Source: Paenibacillus_E oryzisoli_A
GTDB lineage: Bacteria > Bacillota > Bacilli > Paenibacillales > NBRC-103111
Assembly (NCBI RefSeq): GCF_050467285.1
Contig: NZ_JBCMUN010000013.1
Coordinates: forward strand, 1 to 64,000
Direction: 5' to 3'
Length of the DNA stretch: 64,000 bases
This document shows, piece after piece, positions 34,765 through 43,349 of this stretch (positions within the stretch are counted from its first letter, which is position 1; each line of letters opens with the position of its first letter). The notes beneath the pieces are model-generated. The model ran no database searches and had not been told where the DNA came from. It saw nothing but the letters and a program-made list of their open reading frames with translations. A program made the position numbers and the translations under genes.

Positions 34765-35916
34765 CTACTCACGCCATGGCAAAATATGAATACGGTCCAG
34801 CGCGTAGGTCGAAGACGTCATGTACTTCGTTGCGCCGGATTCGAACAAGATATGCAAGTCTCCGCTGTGTTCAAAAATGCCTTCCGCCATGGGCGGAACC
34901 ACCATCTTTTTCCCCTTGTCCTTGCTGTCCAGGAACCAGACGGGCACATCGGCTTGCCCCAGTTTTACCGTCGCATGCGGCGCTTCCGATGCCGTATGTT
35001 TGTAACGGGTAATGTCGCTGATGCTGTTTCTGCCGTAAGACTGACTGAGCCACACGCCATCCGCATTCAGATACATCCCCTGCACGCTGTCCGGCAGGGA
35101 CAGAATAAGATCCGGTGTCAAGGCGGCGCCCGCCGTCTCACCCTTCAGGGCTACCGGCATATCCGTCGCAGGGTCCAGCTTGTAGCCGACGGCCCACGCT
35201 TTATGCTCTTTCCCGTCCCGATTCGTCATATAGTGCGAAGCATCTGTCGGATAGCTGGTGCCTTGTGCAAATTCACCCGCCCAAAGCACGCCGTCGGCGT
35301 AAGCATTGAACGAAGCTCTCGTACCGGTCGAGACAAGACCCTTGAACACAAGTTTGCCGGTCTCCCCAGCTTTCAGCAGATCATCTTTCGGAAAATAGTA
35401 GAGATTGCCGTCTGAGGAAAGCCAGACATATTTGGAAGAAACGGCAACCCCGCCAGCGTGGCCAGTGTAAGGCGTCGCGGCGTCCTTATACAATTCAAGC
35501 GCTTTCACAAGCTTGCCGCTCCCTGCATCCACCACGGTCAGAAGTCCGGACTTACCCTCCTCCCGATAATGGGAGATGACGATCCAGTTCTTCTCTTCCA
35601 CATAGGCCATGCCTTGCGGGATCGCATTTTGCTTGAGTGCCGGGATAATCGGCCCCTGCTTGCTTTGCGCCAGAAAATCTTTGATTTCCGGCATATCCAC
35701 GCGGATTTTGATGCCCGCTTCTTCTTGGGTAATTCCCCCCAATGCATTCACCTGCTTCGCTGTGGGTTCCGTCGCTTTAGGCACGGCGGTCAATGCAGCG
35801 GTCGGCGCAACACTCCCTTGCGCCGCCGCCACCGTTTCCCGCTTTTGACAGCCCGCCACGGTCAGCGCAATTAAACTTGCCGCAAGGACAACGCAAGAGA
35901 GCTGAGCGATTCTCAT
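34765..35916 (-). CDS. Lipoprotein between the two GDPD genes, propeller-like
   Basis: The 383-residue protein has a clear lipobox (LTVAGC, Cys23), so it should be a membrane-anchored lipoprotein. The mature part has repeated beta-rich segments (GMAYVEEKNWIVISHYRE, LLTVVDAGSGKLVKALEL, GGVAVSSKYVWLSSDGNLYYF) typical of a beta-propeller. No catalytic motif is seen. It is sandwiched between GDPD genes (ATGA overlap with the upstream one). A role in binding or processing extracellular glycerophosphodiesters or teichoic-acid fragments is possible but unproven. Confidence 0.7.
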   Translation of the reverse strand: MRIAQLSCVVLAASLIALTVAGCQKRETVAAAQGSVAPTAALTAVPKATEPTAKQVNALGGITQEEAGIKIRVDMPEIKDFLAQSKQGPIIPALKQNAIPQGMAYVEEKNWIVISHYREEGKSGLLTVVDAGSGKLVKALELYKDAATPYTGHAGGVAVSSKYVWLSSDGNLYYFPKDDLLKAGETGKLVFKGLVSTGTRASFNAYADGVLWAGEFAQGTSYPTDASHYMTNRDGKEHKAWAVGYKLDPATDMPVALKGETAGAALTPDLILSLPDSVQGMYLNADGVWLSQSYGRNSISDITRYKHTASEAPHATVKLGQADVPVWFLDSKDKGKKMVVPPMAEGIFEHSGDLHILFESGATKYMTSSTYALDRIHILPWRE

Positions 35917-36665
35917 TTTTTCACCTCTGAGGGCACACCCTGGTCGGCCAGGATGTCGCGCAACCGGCCCGGGTAATCCGTAATGATGCCCGAAGCGCCG
36001 TAGGCAATCGCCTTTCTCATTCTTTTCTCATCGTTAATGGTGTATGGGTACACTTCGATTCCCTTGCTCTTCGCTTCGCGGATATCTTCGCGGTTAATGC
36101 GTTTGAAGTTCGGATGCAAGGAGTACACAGGTACACCGAGCCCCGTCGCCAAATTCACATGGCTTCCCGGATTAAAATCATACAGGAGCCCGATCTTCGC
36201 ATCCGGCAAAAGAAGCTTCAGGAACATCAAGCTTTTATGATCGAAGGAGGAGACGACGACATTGTGCACGCGGTCCTTCTTCTTCATTAGCTCGACCAGC
36301 GCCGGCTCCAGCTTCCGATCGTACGAATCTTTGATCTCCACATTGATCATGATGTCTGGAGGCACAAGGTCGAACACCTCTTCCAGCGTCGGAATCCGTT
36401 CCCCTTCAAAGCGCGTATCGAACCAACGGCCCGCATCCGCCTGCTTTAACTCGGCAAGCGTCAGCTCATGGACGACGCCTTTTCGATCTGTTGTGCGATC
36501 AATCGTAAAATCATGAATCACGATAATTTCGCCGTCCTGCGATAAATGGATATCAAGCTCAATGGCATCGCAGATTTGCTCAAGCCCGAGGCGGAAAGCG
36601 GCCAGCGTATTTTCAGGAGCTTCTCCTTTGGCTCCGCGATGAGCGATGACTAATGGTTGGTTCAT
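35913..36665 (-). CDS. Glycerophosphodiester phosphodiesterase
   Basis: The 250-residue GDPD has IAHRGAKGEAPENT, the AIELDIHLSQDGEIIVIHDFTIDRTT block and MINVEIKDS. The catalytic His pair and metal-binding Glu/Asp residues are all present. It has no signal peptide, so it acts in the cytosol on diesters imported by the ABC system encoded 20 bases upstream. It differs from the GDPD at 33978 in the C-terminal half, suggesting different substrate preference. GAGGAGG precedes the ATG, and its stop overlaps the lipoprotein start. Confidence 0.88.
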   Translation of the reverse strand: MNQPLVIAHRGAKGEAPENTLAAFRLGLEQICDAIELDIHLSQDGEIIVIHDFTIDRTTDRKGVVHELTLAELKQADAGRWFDTRFEGERIPTLEEVFDLVPPDIMINVEIKDSYDRKLEPALVELMKKKDRVHNVVVSSFDHKSLMFLKLLLPDAKIGLLYDFNPGSHVNLATGLGVPVYSLHPNFKRINREDIREAKSKGIEVYPYTINDEKRMRKAIAYGASGIITDYPGRLRDILADQGVPSEVKK

Positions 36666-36684
36666 ACGATCCGTTCCTCCTCAC

Positions 36685-37515
36685 CTATTTAAAGGTCGAA
36701 TTGGCCATGGCAGCCACAATGTATTTTTGCGCGAAAATAAACAGTACGACGATTGGCAAAATAATCAGGATACTCGCGGACATGATGATGTGCATGTTCA
36801 ATGCTTCGTCCCCGGCAATCGAGTCGCGCATCATGGAGATCCCGACAGTCAGGACGCGCATTTTGTTGGAGTTCGTCATAATGAGTGGCCAGAAGTACGA
36901 ATTCCAGCTGCTAATAAAGCTGATGACAGCCAGCGTCGAGACCGTCGGCATCGCCATCGGCGTCAATATTTTGTACAGCACCTGGAACCGGCTCGCACCG
37001 TCTACCCTCGCCGCCTCGATCACATCGTTATTAATGGAGCGGAACATTTGGCGAAGCAGGAAGATGCCGTACGCAGAAGCAGCATGCGGGATAATCAACG
37101 CATAATACGTATTAATCCAGTTAAGTTTGGACATGAGGACATAGACAGGCACGAAGACAACTTGCTCCGGGACGATAAGCGCCGCGAGCACGAGGGCGAA
37201 CAACTTGTCTCTGCCCGGAAACGTCCCCTTGGAGAAAGCGTAGGCCGCCATAAGTCCGATATTGATTTGCAAGAAGACAATGCCTACCGTTTGAACAACC
37301 GTGTTGAGCGTAAAGCGGTAGAAAGGAAAGGCTTTAAAGGCGGAGGCAAAGTTACCCCACATTGCCTTCTCCGGCCAAAAGGTCGGCGATGCCAGTCGGA
37401 GCTCCGACGGTGCTTTTAAAGCGGTAATCAACATCCAGTAAATAGGAAAAAACATAACCAGCGTAATGAGAATGGCAACAGCGACACGGGTAGTATGCAG
37501 CAGCGGATTTTTCAT
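36685..37515 (-). CDS. ugpE: Carbohydrate/glycerol-phosphate ABC permease (UgpE-like)
   Basis: The 276-residue MalG-type permease has six membrane helices and the EAA loop (EAARVDGASRFQVLYKILTPMAMP). It is the second permease of a binding-protein-dependent importer (CUT1). The GDPD genes downstream and glpD/glpP nearby make glycerol-3-phosphate or glycerophosphodiesters the probable cargo. No ATPase gene is nearby, so a shared MsmX/UgpC-type ATPase must serve it. The start lies 10 bases after the ugpA stop. Confidence 0.82.
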   Translation of the reverse strand: MKNPLLHTTRVAVAILITLVMFFPIYWMLITALKAPSELRLASPTFWPEKAMWGNFASAFKAFPFYRFTLNTVVQTVGIVFLQINIGLMAAYAFSKGTFPGRDKLFALVLAALIVPEQVVFVPVYVLMSKLNWINTYYALIIPHAASAYGIFLLRQMFRSINNDVIEAARVDGASRFQVLYKILTPMAMPTVSTLAVISFISSWNSYFWPLIMTNSNKMRVLTVGISMMRDSIAGDEALNMHIIMSASILIILPIVVLFIFAQKYIVAAMANSTFK

Positions 37516-37525
37516 ATTCTTCTAC

Positions 37526-38470
37526 CTACCCCTCGTAATGAACTTTCTTCTTGGACACATACATTTGAAGCATGGTCAGCAAAATAATAATGAAGAAGAA
37601 GATAATGACCAGCGCGGAAGCCCGGCCTGTTTTGAAGTCTGTAAAGGCCATTTCGTAAATCCAGTACACCATCGCTTTGGTCGATTCCAGCGGTCCGCCG
37701 TTCGTCATAACGTCAACGGATTGGAATACCTGCATGGAGGAAATGAAGTGCGTCACTACAAGGAACAAGGTTGTCGGCGACAGCAGCGGTACGGTGATTT
37801 TCCAGAATTGCGTCAACTTCGATGCGCCGTCGATGCCGGAAGCCTCATAATATTCAAGTGGAATGCTTCTTAATCCGGAGATGAAAATGATCATCGTAAA
37901 GCCGACGCCTTTCCATACCGCGACCGCAACCAGCACCCACAACGCAGTCTTCGTATTCGTGAGCCATTGGATCGGTTCGAGGCCGAGCCATGTCATAATG
38001 CTGTTCATTAGCCCGTAATGGCCGTTGAAGATCCAGAGGAAGATCATAGAAACGATAACCATGGAAACGTAGTGCGGCATGAAAATGACGGCCCGCATGA
38101 AATTGAAAGTGCGTGAAGCATAATTGAACAGCAGCGCGAGCAGCAGCCCCAGACCCAGCGTCAACACAACGTCCGCAATCGTATACGTAAAGGTCACTTG
38201 CAACACTTTATAGAAGGTCTTGCTGTGAAACAAATATTCATAGTTATCGAACCCGATGAATTTCTTCGTCGGCTTCGTCATATTCCAGTTTGTGAAGCTG
38301 ATAAACAGCGAGTTGACTAATGGATAATAAATAAAAACAGCCAAGATCACCAATGCCGGAACAGCAAACGAAAAATCTTTCAAATAGTCTCCCCACCGGG
38401 AACGGGAACGTGTGGTCACGATACCGTCGACTTCGTGGTGGAGCTGGCTCTGCCTTTTGTCTGTATTCAT
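37526..38470 (-). CDS. ugpA: Carbohydrate/glycerol-phosphate ABC permease (UgpA-like)
   Basis: The 314-residue MalF-type permease has six membrane helices and the EAA motif YEASGIDGASKLTQFWKITVPLL. An N-terminal tail of about 30 polar residues precedes the first helix. It pairs with the UgpE-like permease, and AAAGGGG precedes the ATG. A stem-loop between this gene and the binding-protein gene upstream probably adjusts mRNA levels, since binding proteins are needed in excess. Confidence 0.82.
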   Translation of the reverse strand: MNTDKRQSQLHHEVDGIVTTRSRSRWGDYLKDFSFAVPALVILAVFIYYPLVNSLFISFTNWNMTKPTKKFIGFDNYEYLFHSKTFYKVLQVTFTYTIADVVLTLGLGLLLALLFNYASRTFNFMRAVIFMPHYVSMVIVSMIFLWIFNGHYGLMNSIMTWLGLEPIQWLTNTKTALWVLVAVAVWKGVGFTMIIFISGLRSIPLEYYEASGIDGASKLTQFWKITVPLLSPTTLFLVVTHFISSMQVFQSVDVMTNGGPLESTKAMVYWIYEMAFTDFKTGRASALVIIFFFIIILLTMLQMYVSKKKVHYEG

Positions 38471-38506
38471 GGCCTATCCCCTTTCACATCCTCCAAAGAA
38501 CTGCCA

Positions 38507-38530
38507 TGCAGAAGGCTTTCGCCTTCTGCA
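38507..38530 (-). other. Intercistronic stem-loop between binding protein and permease genes
   Basis: TGCAGAAGGC and GCCTTCTGCA form a perfect 10-bp stem with a four-base loop and no T-tract. In position it matches mRNA-stabilising hairpins behind binding-protein genes of importer operons. A comparable hairpin lies at 56348-56383 in the second ABC operon. Confidence 0.65.
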
Positions 38531-38554
38531 CGACATGCCGCTGGCAGCAAGCCT

Positions 38555-39880
38555 TTAGCTTTCATCCAAGATCGTATTGATTTCCTTCACGGCATCTTTC
38601 ATCAGCGGTTCCGGATCTGCATTCTCCAGAATCATTTTGCCTACGACTTCCATGTATTTCTTGCTGAATTCTGTATATGCCGGATGCTGCGGACGTCCTA
38701 CGACGTTGTCGAAGTTATCGAATACCGCTTTGTATTGCGGCAGCTTGGCGAAATACGCTTTGCCTTCGTCCGTGTTCAGCACCGATTTGTGCGTAGGCAG
38801 GTAACCGGTTCCCTCAGCCCATTTGATGTTGTGCTCGGCATCCGTCATGAACTTGATGAATTTCCAAGCCGCTTCCTTCTGGTTCGCAGGTGCGCCATCC
38901 ATCATAACGATACCCGCGCCGCCGATATGCGATTTGCGCTCTTTATCGCCAGGAATGAAGGATACGCCGACTTCAAATTTCGCATTTTGCAGATACGTTT
39001 TGAGTACCGCGGAAGTGTGCTGTACCATGGCGATCTTCTCGTCCAGGAACATTTGTCTCATTGTATCCGAAGCGCCTTTGCCGTAGCCCATGTGCATCGA
39101 GCCGTCTTTGAGCCACTTGTTGAAGTTCTGGATCCAACGCAAGCTGTCAGGCTGATCCAGCAGAGATTTCGTTTTCTCCGGATTCAAGATAGCGCCGCCG
39201 CCGTTCGAAATCCACGGATCGTAGTACCATGTATCCCAACCTGGGACGGAGAACGCGTACCGTGTTGTCTTTCCGTTTTCTTTCACGGTTACTTTCTTGT
39301 TGAAGTCCTCGATGTCGGACCACTTCTGAGGCGGTTGAACGCCCAGCTTATCGAGCAGCGTCTTGTTGTAAATCATCACGCTTGTGCTGACGATCAGCGG
39401 GAAGCCGTACTGCTTTTTGTCATATGAATACGCTTGCAGCATCCCTTGAGAGAAGTCGTTCATATCCACTTTATCCCGTTTGATGTACCCGGATAAATCC
39501 GCGAATGCACCGCTGTCCGCAAAGCTTGGCAAAGCCGATACTTCTACGTTGGTAACAGCCGGAACTTCTTTGGCCGCGATGGCCGCTTGCAGCTTCTTCT
39601 GAAGATCCGCATAAGCGCCCTGGAACACCGGCTCGACGGTAATGTACGGATACTTCGCTTGGAAAGCGGCGATCATATCGTTAACCGCGGGCATCTGCAC
39701 TTCGGCGTGCGAGTGCCAATATTGAATCGTTACCGGCGTTGTATCTTCAACTGCGGGTGGAACTGAAGCCACCGCTTCGGTGTCCCCGCCGCCGTCTCCA
39801 CTGCTGCTGCCGCAGCCAGTTAGTGCCGTCAGTGCCAGGGATGAAACCGCCAAAATAGGTAACCATTTTTTCCTCTTCAT
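38555..39880 (-). CDS. ugpB: UgpB-like substrate-binding lipoprotein
   Basis: The 441-residue protein has a signal peptide with lipobox LTALTGC and an extracellular solute-binding domain (family 1). Segments SNGGGAILNPEKTKSLLDQP, AGIVMMDG and GTGYLPTHKSVL resemble UgpB of glycerol-3-phosphate/glycerophosphocholine importers. The ATG at 39880 is used, with AGAGGGG at nine bases; a TTG two codons upstream is too close. It is the first gene of the operon ugpB-ugpA-ugpE-GDPD-lipoprotein-GDPD. Cargo assignment relies on context as much as on sequence. Confidence 0.83.
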   Translation of the reverse strand: MKRKKWLPILAVSSLALTALTGCGSSSGDGGGDTEAVASVPPAVEDTTPVTIQYWHSHAEVQMPAVNDMIAAFQAKYPYITVEPVFQGAYADLQKKLQAAIAAKEVPAVTNVEVSALPSFADSGAFADLSGYIKRDKVDMNDFSQGMLQAYSYDKKQYGFPLIVSTSVMIYNKTLLDKLGVQPPQKWSDIEDFNKKVTVKENGKTTRYAFSVPGWDTWYYDPWISNGGGAILNPEKTKSLLDQPDSLRWIQNFNKWLKDGSMHMGYGKGASDTMRQMFLDEKIAMVQHTSAVLKTYLQNAKFEVGVSFIPGDKERKSHIGGAGIVMMDGAPANQKEAAWKFIKFMTDAEHNIKWAEGTGYLPTHKSVLNTDEGKAYFAKLPQYKAVFDNFDNVVGRPQHPAYTEFSKKYMEVVGKMILENADPEPLMKDAVKEINTILDES

Positions 39881-40062
39881 GTACAAAAACCCCTCTCCGG
39901 ATTATATCGAGTAGAATGAATGGCGTCGTTCCTGGACAAGATGGGCACAAAAAAGGAGAGCACCGAGCAGACAAGAAACAGAAGGGCCGCACAAAGCTAT
40001 GCACGGTCCGTTCGTCTCTTGGGCTGTCTCAGTGATCTCCGCACCCAATCGTTTGGAACGAA

Positions 40063-40076
40063 ATAAAGCGTTTTCT
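40063..40076 (-). promoter_or_regulatory. Candidate CcpA (cre) site in the ugpB leader
   Basis: The minus strand reads AGAAAACGCTTTAT, with a good central AAACGCTTT core but weak outer positions. It lies just downstream of the promoter at 40084-40113, where CcpA binding would block transcription. Confidence 0.35.
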
Positions 40077-40083
40077 TAGTGAA

Positions 40084-40113
40084 AGTATGTCATACCTGCG
40101 GGGGCTGTGTCAA
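40084..40113 (-). promoter_or_regulatory. Promoter of the ugpB operon
   Basis: The minus strand has consensus TTGACA (40108-40113) and CATACT (40084-40089) with an 18-base spacer. The roughly 200-base leader to the start at 39880 carries a cre-like site and inverted sequences but no gene. Confidence 0.65.
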
Positions 40114-40156
40114 CCATTTTGTTCAATGTACTTTTTGCCAATCCCGCTTTTCTCAG

Positions 40157-40924
40157 CTAGACCGCATAGGTTTGATTCATGCGTGCAGCGCCGCTCAGCT
40201 GCAGCCCTTTGGACTCCAAGGAAATAATATCACTGGATTTCAAAATACTGTCAACCGCTTGCAGCAGTGCTTCCGTATAGCCGTTTTTCAAATGAAATCG
40301 AAGCTCCATCACCCCTTCCGCAGTGCCAGAAATCTCCATCATGCCTTCCGCCTTCATCTGAACATTCACAACCTGAATCCCTTGTTCGCCAAAATGCGTC
40401 GCAATTGTCCCCAAAACACCCGGTTTGTCGACAATCTTAATCACAACCTCCTGGGTTCGGCGGTTGCGCATCACGAGCTTTTCCCACTTGTTCAAGACGA
40501 ACAAGCTCAGCAAAACCATGACCGTTGCGAGCACGGCACAGTAAAAGAAACCTGCGCCGACGCAAAGGCCGATCGCGGCAACAACCCATACGGAAGCAGC
40601 GGTCGTGAGTCCGGATACCGTGGCTCCCGTTCGCATAATGGTTCCTGCTCCCAGGAACCCGATCCCGCTGATAACCTGCGCAGCCAGGCGCGCTGGGTCC
40701 GTTCGCACGTTAGGTTCCGTGACGAACTGTGAAAACCCGTAGATCGACAGCAGCATGATGGCGGTGGAGCCGATGCAGACCAGAATATGCGTCCGCAGGC
40801 CTGCCGCGTGGTTGCTCCACTCCCGTTCAAGGCCGACAAGCCCGCCAAGGGTTACCGACATCAGGATGCGGATCGTTAAATCGAAATAGCTAATATGCCA
40901 AATGCCAGCCGTCATAACAGTCAC
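40157..40924 (-). CDS. MgtC/SapB family membrane protein with ACT-like C-terminus
   Basis: The 255-residue protein has about five membrane helices with MgtC signatures (TLGGLVGLEREWSNHAAGLRTHILVCIGSTAIM; QVISGIGFLGAGTIMR; GLTTAASVWVVAAIGLCVGAG). A soluble C-terminal domain of about 85 residues has an ACT-like pattern (VDKPGVLGTIATHFGEQGIQVVNVQ). MgtC proteins modulate F-ATPase and magnesium-limitation physiology; the ACT-like part may bind a small ligand. The start is only eight bases after the glpD stop, so it is co-transcribed with glycerol-3-phosphate catabolism genes, for reasons unknown. Confidence 0.82.
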   Translation of the reverse strand: MTVMTAGIWHISYFDLTIRILMSVTLGGLVGLEREWSNHAAGLRTHILVCIGSTAIMLLSIYGFSQFVTEPNVRTDPARLAAQVISGIGFLGAGTIMRTGATVSGLTTAASVWVVAAIGLCVGAGFFYCAVLATVMVLLSLFVLNKWEKLVMRNRRTQEVVIKIVDKPGVLGTIATHFGEQGIQVVNVQMKAEGMMEISGTAEGVMELRFHLKNGYTEALLQAVDSILKSSDIISLESKGLQLSGAARMNQTYAV

Positions 40925-40932
40925 CCCTAGTT

Positions 40933-42606
40933 TCAGATTGCATGATCATTCGCCGGCAGCTCATAGATAGACTGGAACAACGCCTCGACTGCCGCGCGCT
41001 GCTCCTGCATCTGGCTCTCGCTGTAAAGCAAGCGGTCAGCTACCAGTTGGAGCACCGTTTCGGCGTATTTCTCGGCCTTCTCAAGCCGGAAATAGGACCA
41101 TCCCGTATGCAGTCGCAGGAAATCGACAGCGGTCACCGTCATTTCCTCTTCTAAGCTGTAGAGCAGCTGTGCGTAGACACATTGAACGTCCGGAAGCGGC
41201 GAGACCCGTCTCGCGGCAGGAAGCAGCTCCACGATCCGCAGCGCGTTCGTCCCATAGGTGTCCACCCATTCCTGCATCGTCGCTCGATCAACACCTTGCG
41301 CGGCGCCAAGCTTCAGCATCGCCTGCTTCCAATCTTGAAAGGAACCTGTCCCCTGGTTCTCCCCGCCGCTAACCGTGATCGTATCCGTGCTGCACGGCGC
41401 GAATGTCCTGCCCGCTGCATTCGTCAAATTGTGCGCGACGAGATCCACGACCTTTTCCGCCATTTTACGGAAGCCGGTCAATTTGCCGCCTGCAATCGTG
41501 ATCAGACCGCTGTCGGAGACGAAAATCTCATCTTTTCTGGACAATTCGGACGGTCCTTTGCCCTCTTCATAAATGAGCGGCCGCAAGCCCGCCCAGTGAG
41601 AGCGAATATCCTTGACCGTCAGTCGGACGCTCGGAAACATGGCGTTGACCGCCCGCAGAATGTAGTCGCGGTCCTCCTGCGTCGTTCTCGGGTTGTCGAT
41701 CGACTTGGTGAACGCCGTATCCGTCGTCCCGATATACGTCGCCTCGCCGCGCGGGATGACGAACACCATCCGGCCGTCCGGCGTATCGAAATAAGCCGCT
41801 TGCTTGACCGGCAGCTTCGCATAATCGACAACGAGATGAACGCCTTTGGTCAGGAACAGGCGCTTCCCTTTCAAAGAGCCGTCGATTTCGCGCATTTTAT
41901 CCACCCAGGGCCCCGCCGCATTCACAATATGCTTCGCGTAGATCGCGTAGGTCTGCCCGTGAATCCGGTCCTTGACGGTGACACCGACCGCCTTGCCATC
42001 CCGGTAAATAAACTCGGTCGCCTCCGCATAGTTCACAATGTCGGCGCCGCGCGCGTAGGCCGTCTTCATAATGTCGATGGTTAGGCGGGCATCATCCGTC
42101 CTGTACTCGAAATACAGGCCCCCGCCCTTCAGGCCGTCCTGCTTCAGCAAAGGCTCCTGCAGCGTGGTCTGGCTGCGTCCCAACATCTTTCTGCGTTCCT
42201 TGCGCGCCACGCCGGCGAGCCAATCGTAGATATACAGGCCGATGGAGGAAGCCAAATAGCCGTAAGTGCCACCCTTATAAACCGGCAGCAGCATAGGGGC
42301 TGGAATGACAAGATGCGGAGCATTTTTATATAAAATAGCCCGTTCCTTGCCTACCTCCTGCACCAGCTTCACATCCCCCTGCTTCAAATAGCGGAGCCCG
42401 CCGTGAATGAGCTTGGTCGATCGGCTGCTCGTGCCGGAACCGAAATCGTTTTTCTCGATCAGCCCGATTTTCATGCCGCGTGTGACGCTATCCAGCGCAA
42501 TTCCCGCTCCGGTGATCCCTCCCCCGATGACAAGTACGTCCAGTTCGGACTGCTCCATGCTCTTCAAAATTTCACTGCGGCTCTGCGCCGAAAATGTCGC
42601 TCTCAT
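40933..42606 (-). CDS. glpD: Aerobic glycerol-3-phosphate dehydrogenase
   Basis: The 557-residue flavoprotein has the N-terminal FAD-binding motif VIGGGITGAGIALDSVTRG, FGSGTSSRSTKLIHGGLRYLKQG, the NAAGPW motif and a C-terminal helical domain. GlpD oxidises glycerol-3-phosphate to dihydroxyacetone phosphate at the membrane and feeds electrons to quinone. The start at 42606 follows GGGGGGA. The longer frame to 42684 runs through the terminator hairpin and is not used. Expression should depend on GlpP-mediated antitermination at 42625-42692. Confidence 0.93.
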   Translation of the reverse strand: MRATFSAQSRSEILKSMEQSELDVLVIGGGITGAGIALDSVTRGMKIGLIEKNDFGSGTSSRSTKLIHGGLRYLKQGDVKLVQEVGKERAILYKNAPHLVIPAPMLLPVYKGGTYGYLASSIGLYIYDWLAGVARKERRKMLGRSQTTLQEPLLKQDGLKGGGLYFEYRTDDARLTIDIMKTAYARGADIVNYAEATEFIYRDGKAVGVTVKDRIHGQTYAIYAKHIVNAAGPWVDKMREIDGSLKGKRLFLTKGVHLVVDYAKLPVKQAAYFDTPDGRMVFVIPRGEATYIGTTDTAFTKSIDNPRTTQEDRDYILRAVNAMFPSVRLTVKDIRSHWAGLRPLIYEEGKGPSELSRKDEIFVSDSGLITIAGGKLTGFRKMAEKVVDLVAHNLTNAAGRTFAPCSTDTITVSGGENQGTGSFQDWKQAMLKLGAAQGVDRATMQEWVDTYGTNALRIVELLPAARRVSPLPDVQCVYAQLLYSLEEEMTVTAVDFLRLHTGWSYFRLEKAEKYAETVLQLVADRLLYSESQMQEQRAAVEALFQSIYELPANDHAI

Positions 42607-42624
42607 CGAAAGTCCCCCCATGTC

Positions 42625-42692
42625 TGAAAAAAATAAAAACCGCTTTAGAAAAGTGCGCAAAAATAAAGATCGCACTTTTTCCAAAGAGGTTT
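42625..42692 (-). terminator. GlpP-controlled terminator/antiterminator leader of glpD
   Basis: In the glpP-glpD gap, the minus strand forms a long imperfect hairpin: arms 42671-42692 and 42637-42657, pairing over about 20 bases (AAACC, CTTT and GAAAAGTGCG blocks). It is followed by TTTTTATTTTTTT. In Bacillus subtilis the GlpP-glycerol-3-phosphate complex binds such leader RNA to prevent termination and stabilise the glpD mRNA. The position directly before glpD and after glpP fits exactly. The GlpP-binding nucleotides were not pinned down. Confidence 0.82.
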
Positions 42693-42737
42693 CTCCTCGT
42701 CTCTCCCGCTTGGAATCAGCTGATGTATGGATTTATG

Positions 42738-43295
42738 TTAGTGCCATAAGTCGGATGCCCCTGCGGACACCGCCAGTGCTCCCGCCTCCAGCGCCTCCGC
42801 AATTTCCTTCTGATTGCCGACTAAGCCGCCTGCAATAATAGGAAGCGAAGTCATGTCCGTCATTTCCCGGATAATGCGCGGCATGATGCCCGGCATGACC
42901 TCAATCGCATCGGGACCGCTTTGCTCAGCCGCCTTAATGCCTCGATGAACCGCACTTCGGTCGATGAGAAAAATACGCTGGATCGCCATAAGCCCCGCTT
43001 CCTTCGCTCCGCGAATGAGATGGCTTTTGGTCGAAATGACGCCGGTCGGCTTAATGACTTGCGCGGCATAAGCCACACCGCTCTTGTCGGAGGCAATCCC
43101 TTCAATAAAGTCCATATGAATGAACACATGCTTCCCGGCTTCCTTCAGCCGATCAACCAACTCTTTCAGATTAAAAATGGATCCGACAAGCAAAAATACA
43201 ATATTCGCCGGGCTTTGAATCGCCAGCTCGAGATCTTCTACTTTTTGAACAGCCGCAATGGTTTGATGTTCTACAAGATCAACAATCGGATACAC
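42738..43295 (-). CDS. glpP: Glycerol-3-phosphate-responsive antiterminator
   Basis: The 185-residue protein of the GlpP family has a TIM-barrel-like fold related to triose-phosphate and glycerol-phosphate binding enzymes. The blocks FLLVGSIFNLKELVDRLKEAGKHVFIHMDFIEG, KPTGVISTKSHLIRGAKEAGL and IEVMPGIMPRIIREM are family hallmarks. With bound glycerol-3-phosphate it lets RNA polymerase pass leader terminators of glp genes. The start is the GTG at 43295, eight bases after AAGGTGG; a GTG four codons upstream overlaps that site. It is the first gene of glpP-glpD-mgtC-like. Confidence 0.92.
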   Translation of the reverse strand: MYPIVDLVEHQTIAAVQKVEDLELAIQSPANIVFLLVGSIFNLKELVDRLKEAGKHVFIHMDFIEGIASDKSGVAYAAQVIKPTGVISTKSHLIRGAKEAGLMAIQRIFLIDRSAVHRGIKAAEQSGPDAIEVMPGIMPRIIREMTDMTSLPIIAGGLVGNQKEIAEALEAGALAVSAGASDLWH

Positions 43296-43326
43296 GTTAT
43301 TTCCCACCTTTCGTCGATGTTAGAAC

Positions 43327-43335
43327 ATTATACCA
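43327..43335 (-). promoter_or_regulatory. Extended -10 promoter of glpP
   Basis: The minus strand reads TGGTATAAT, a perfect -10 with the TGn extension, about 32 bases before the GTG start. The -35 is weak. Confidence 0.65.
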
Positions 43336-43349
43336 CGATTTTTTATAAG

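Noticed and set aside
41182..42084. 300-codon frame antisense to glpD
   Set aside because: glpD is unmistakable on the minus strand; the antisense frame is Arg-rich and featureless.
42607..42684. Longer N-terminus of GlpD
   Set aside because: The extra codons run through the GlpP-controlled terminator; the start at 42606 has a strong ribosome site and the expected N-terminus.
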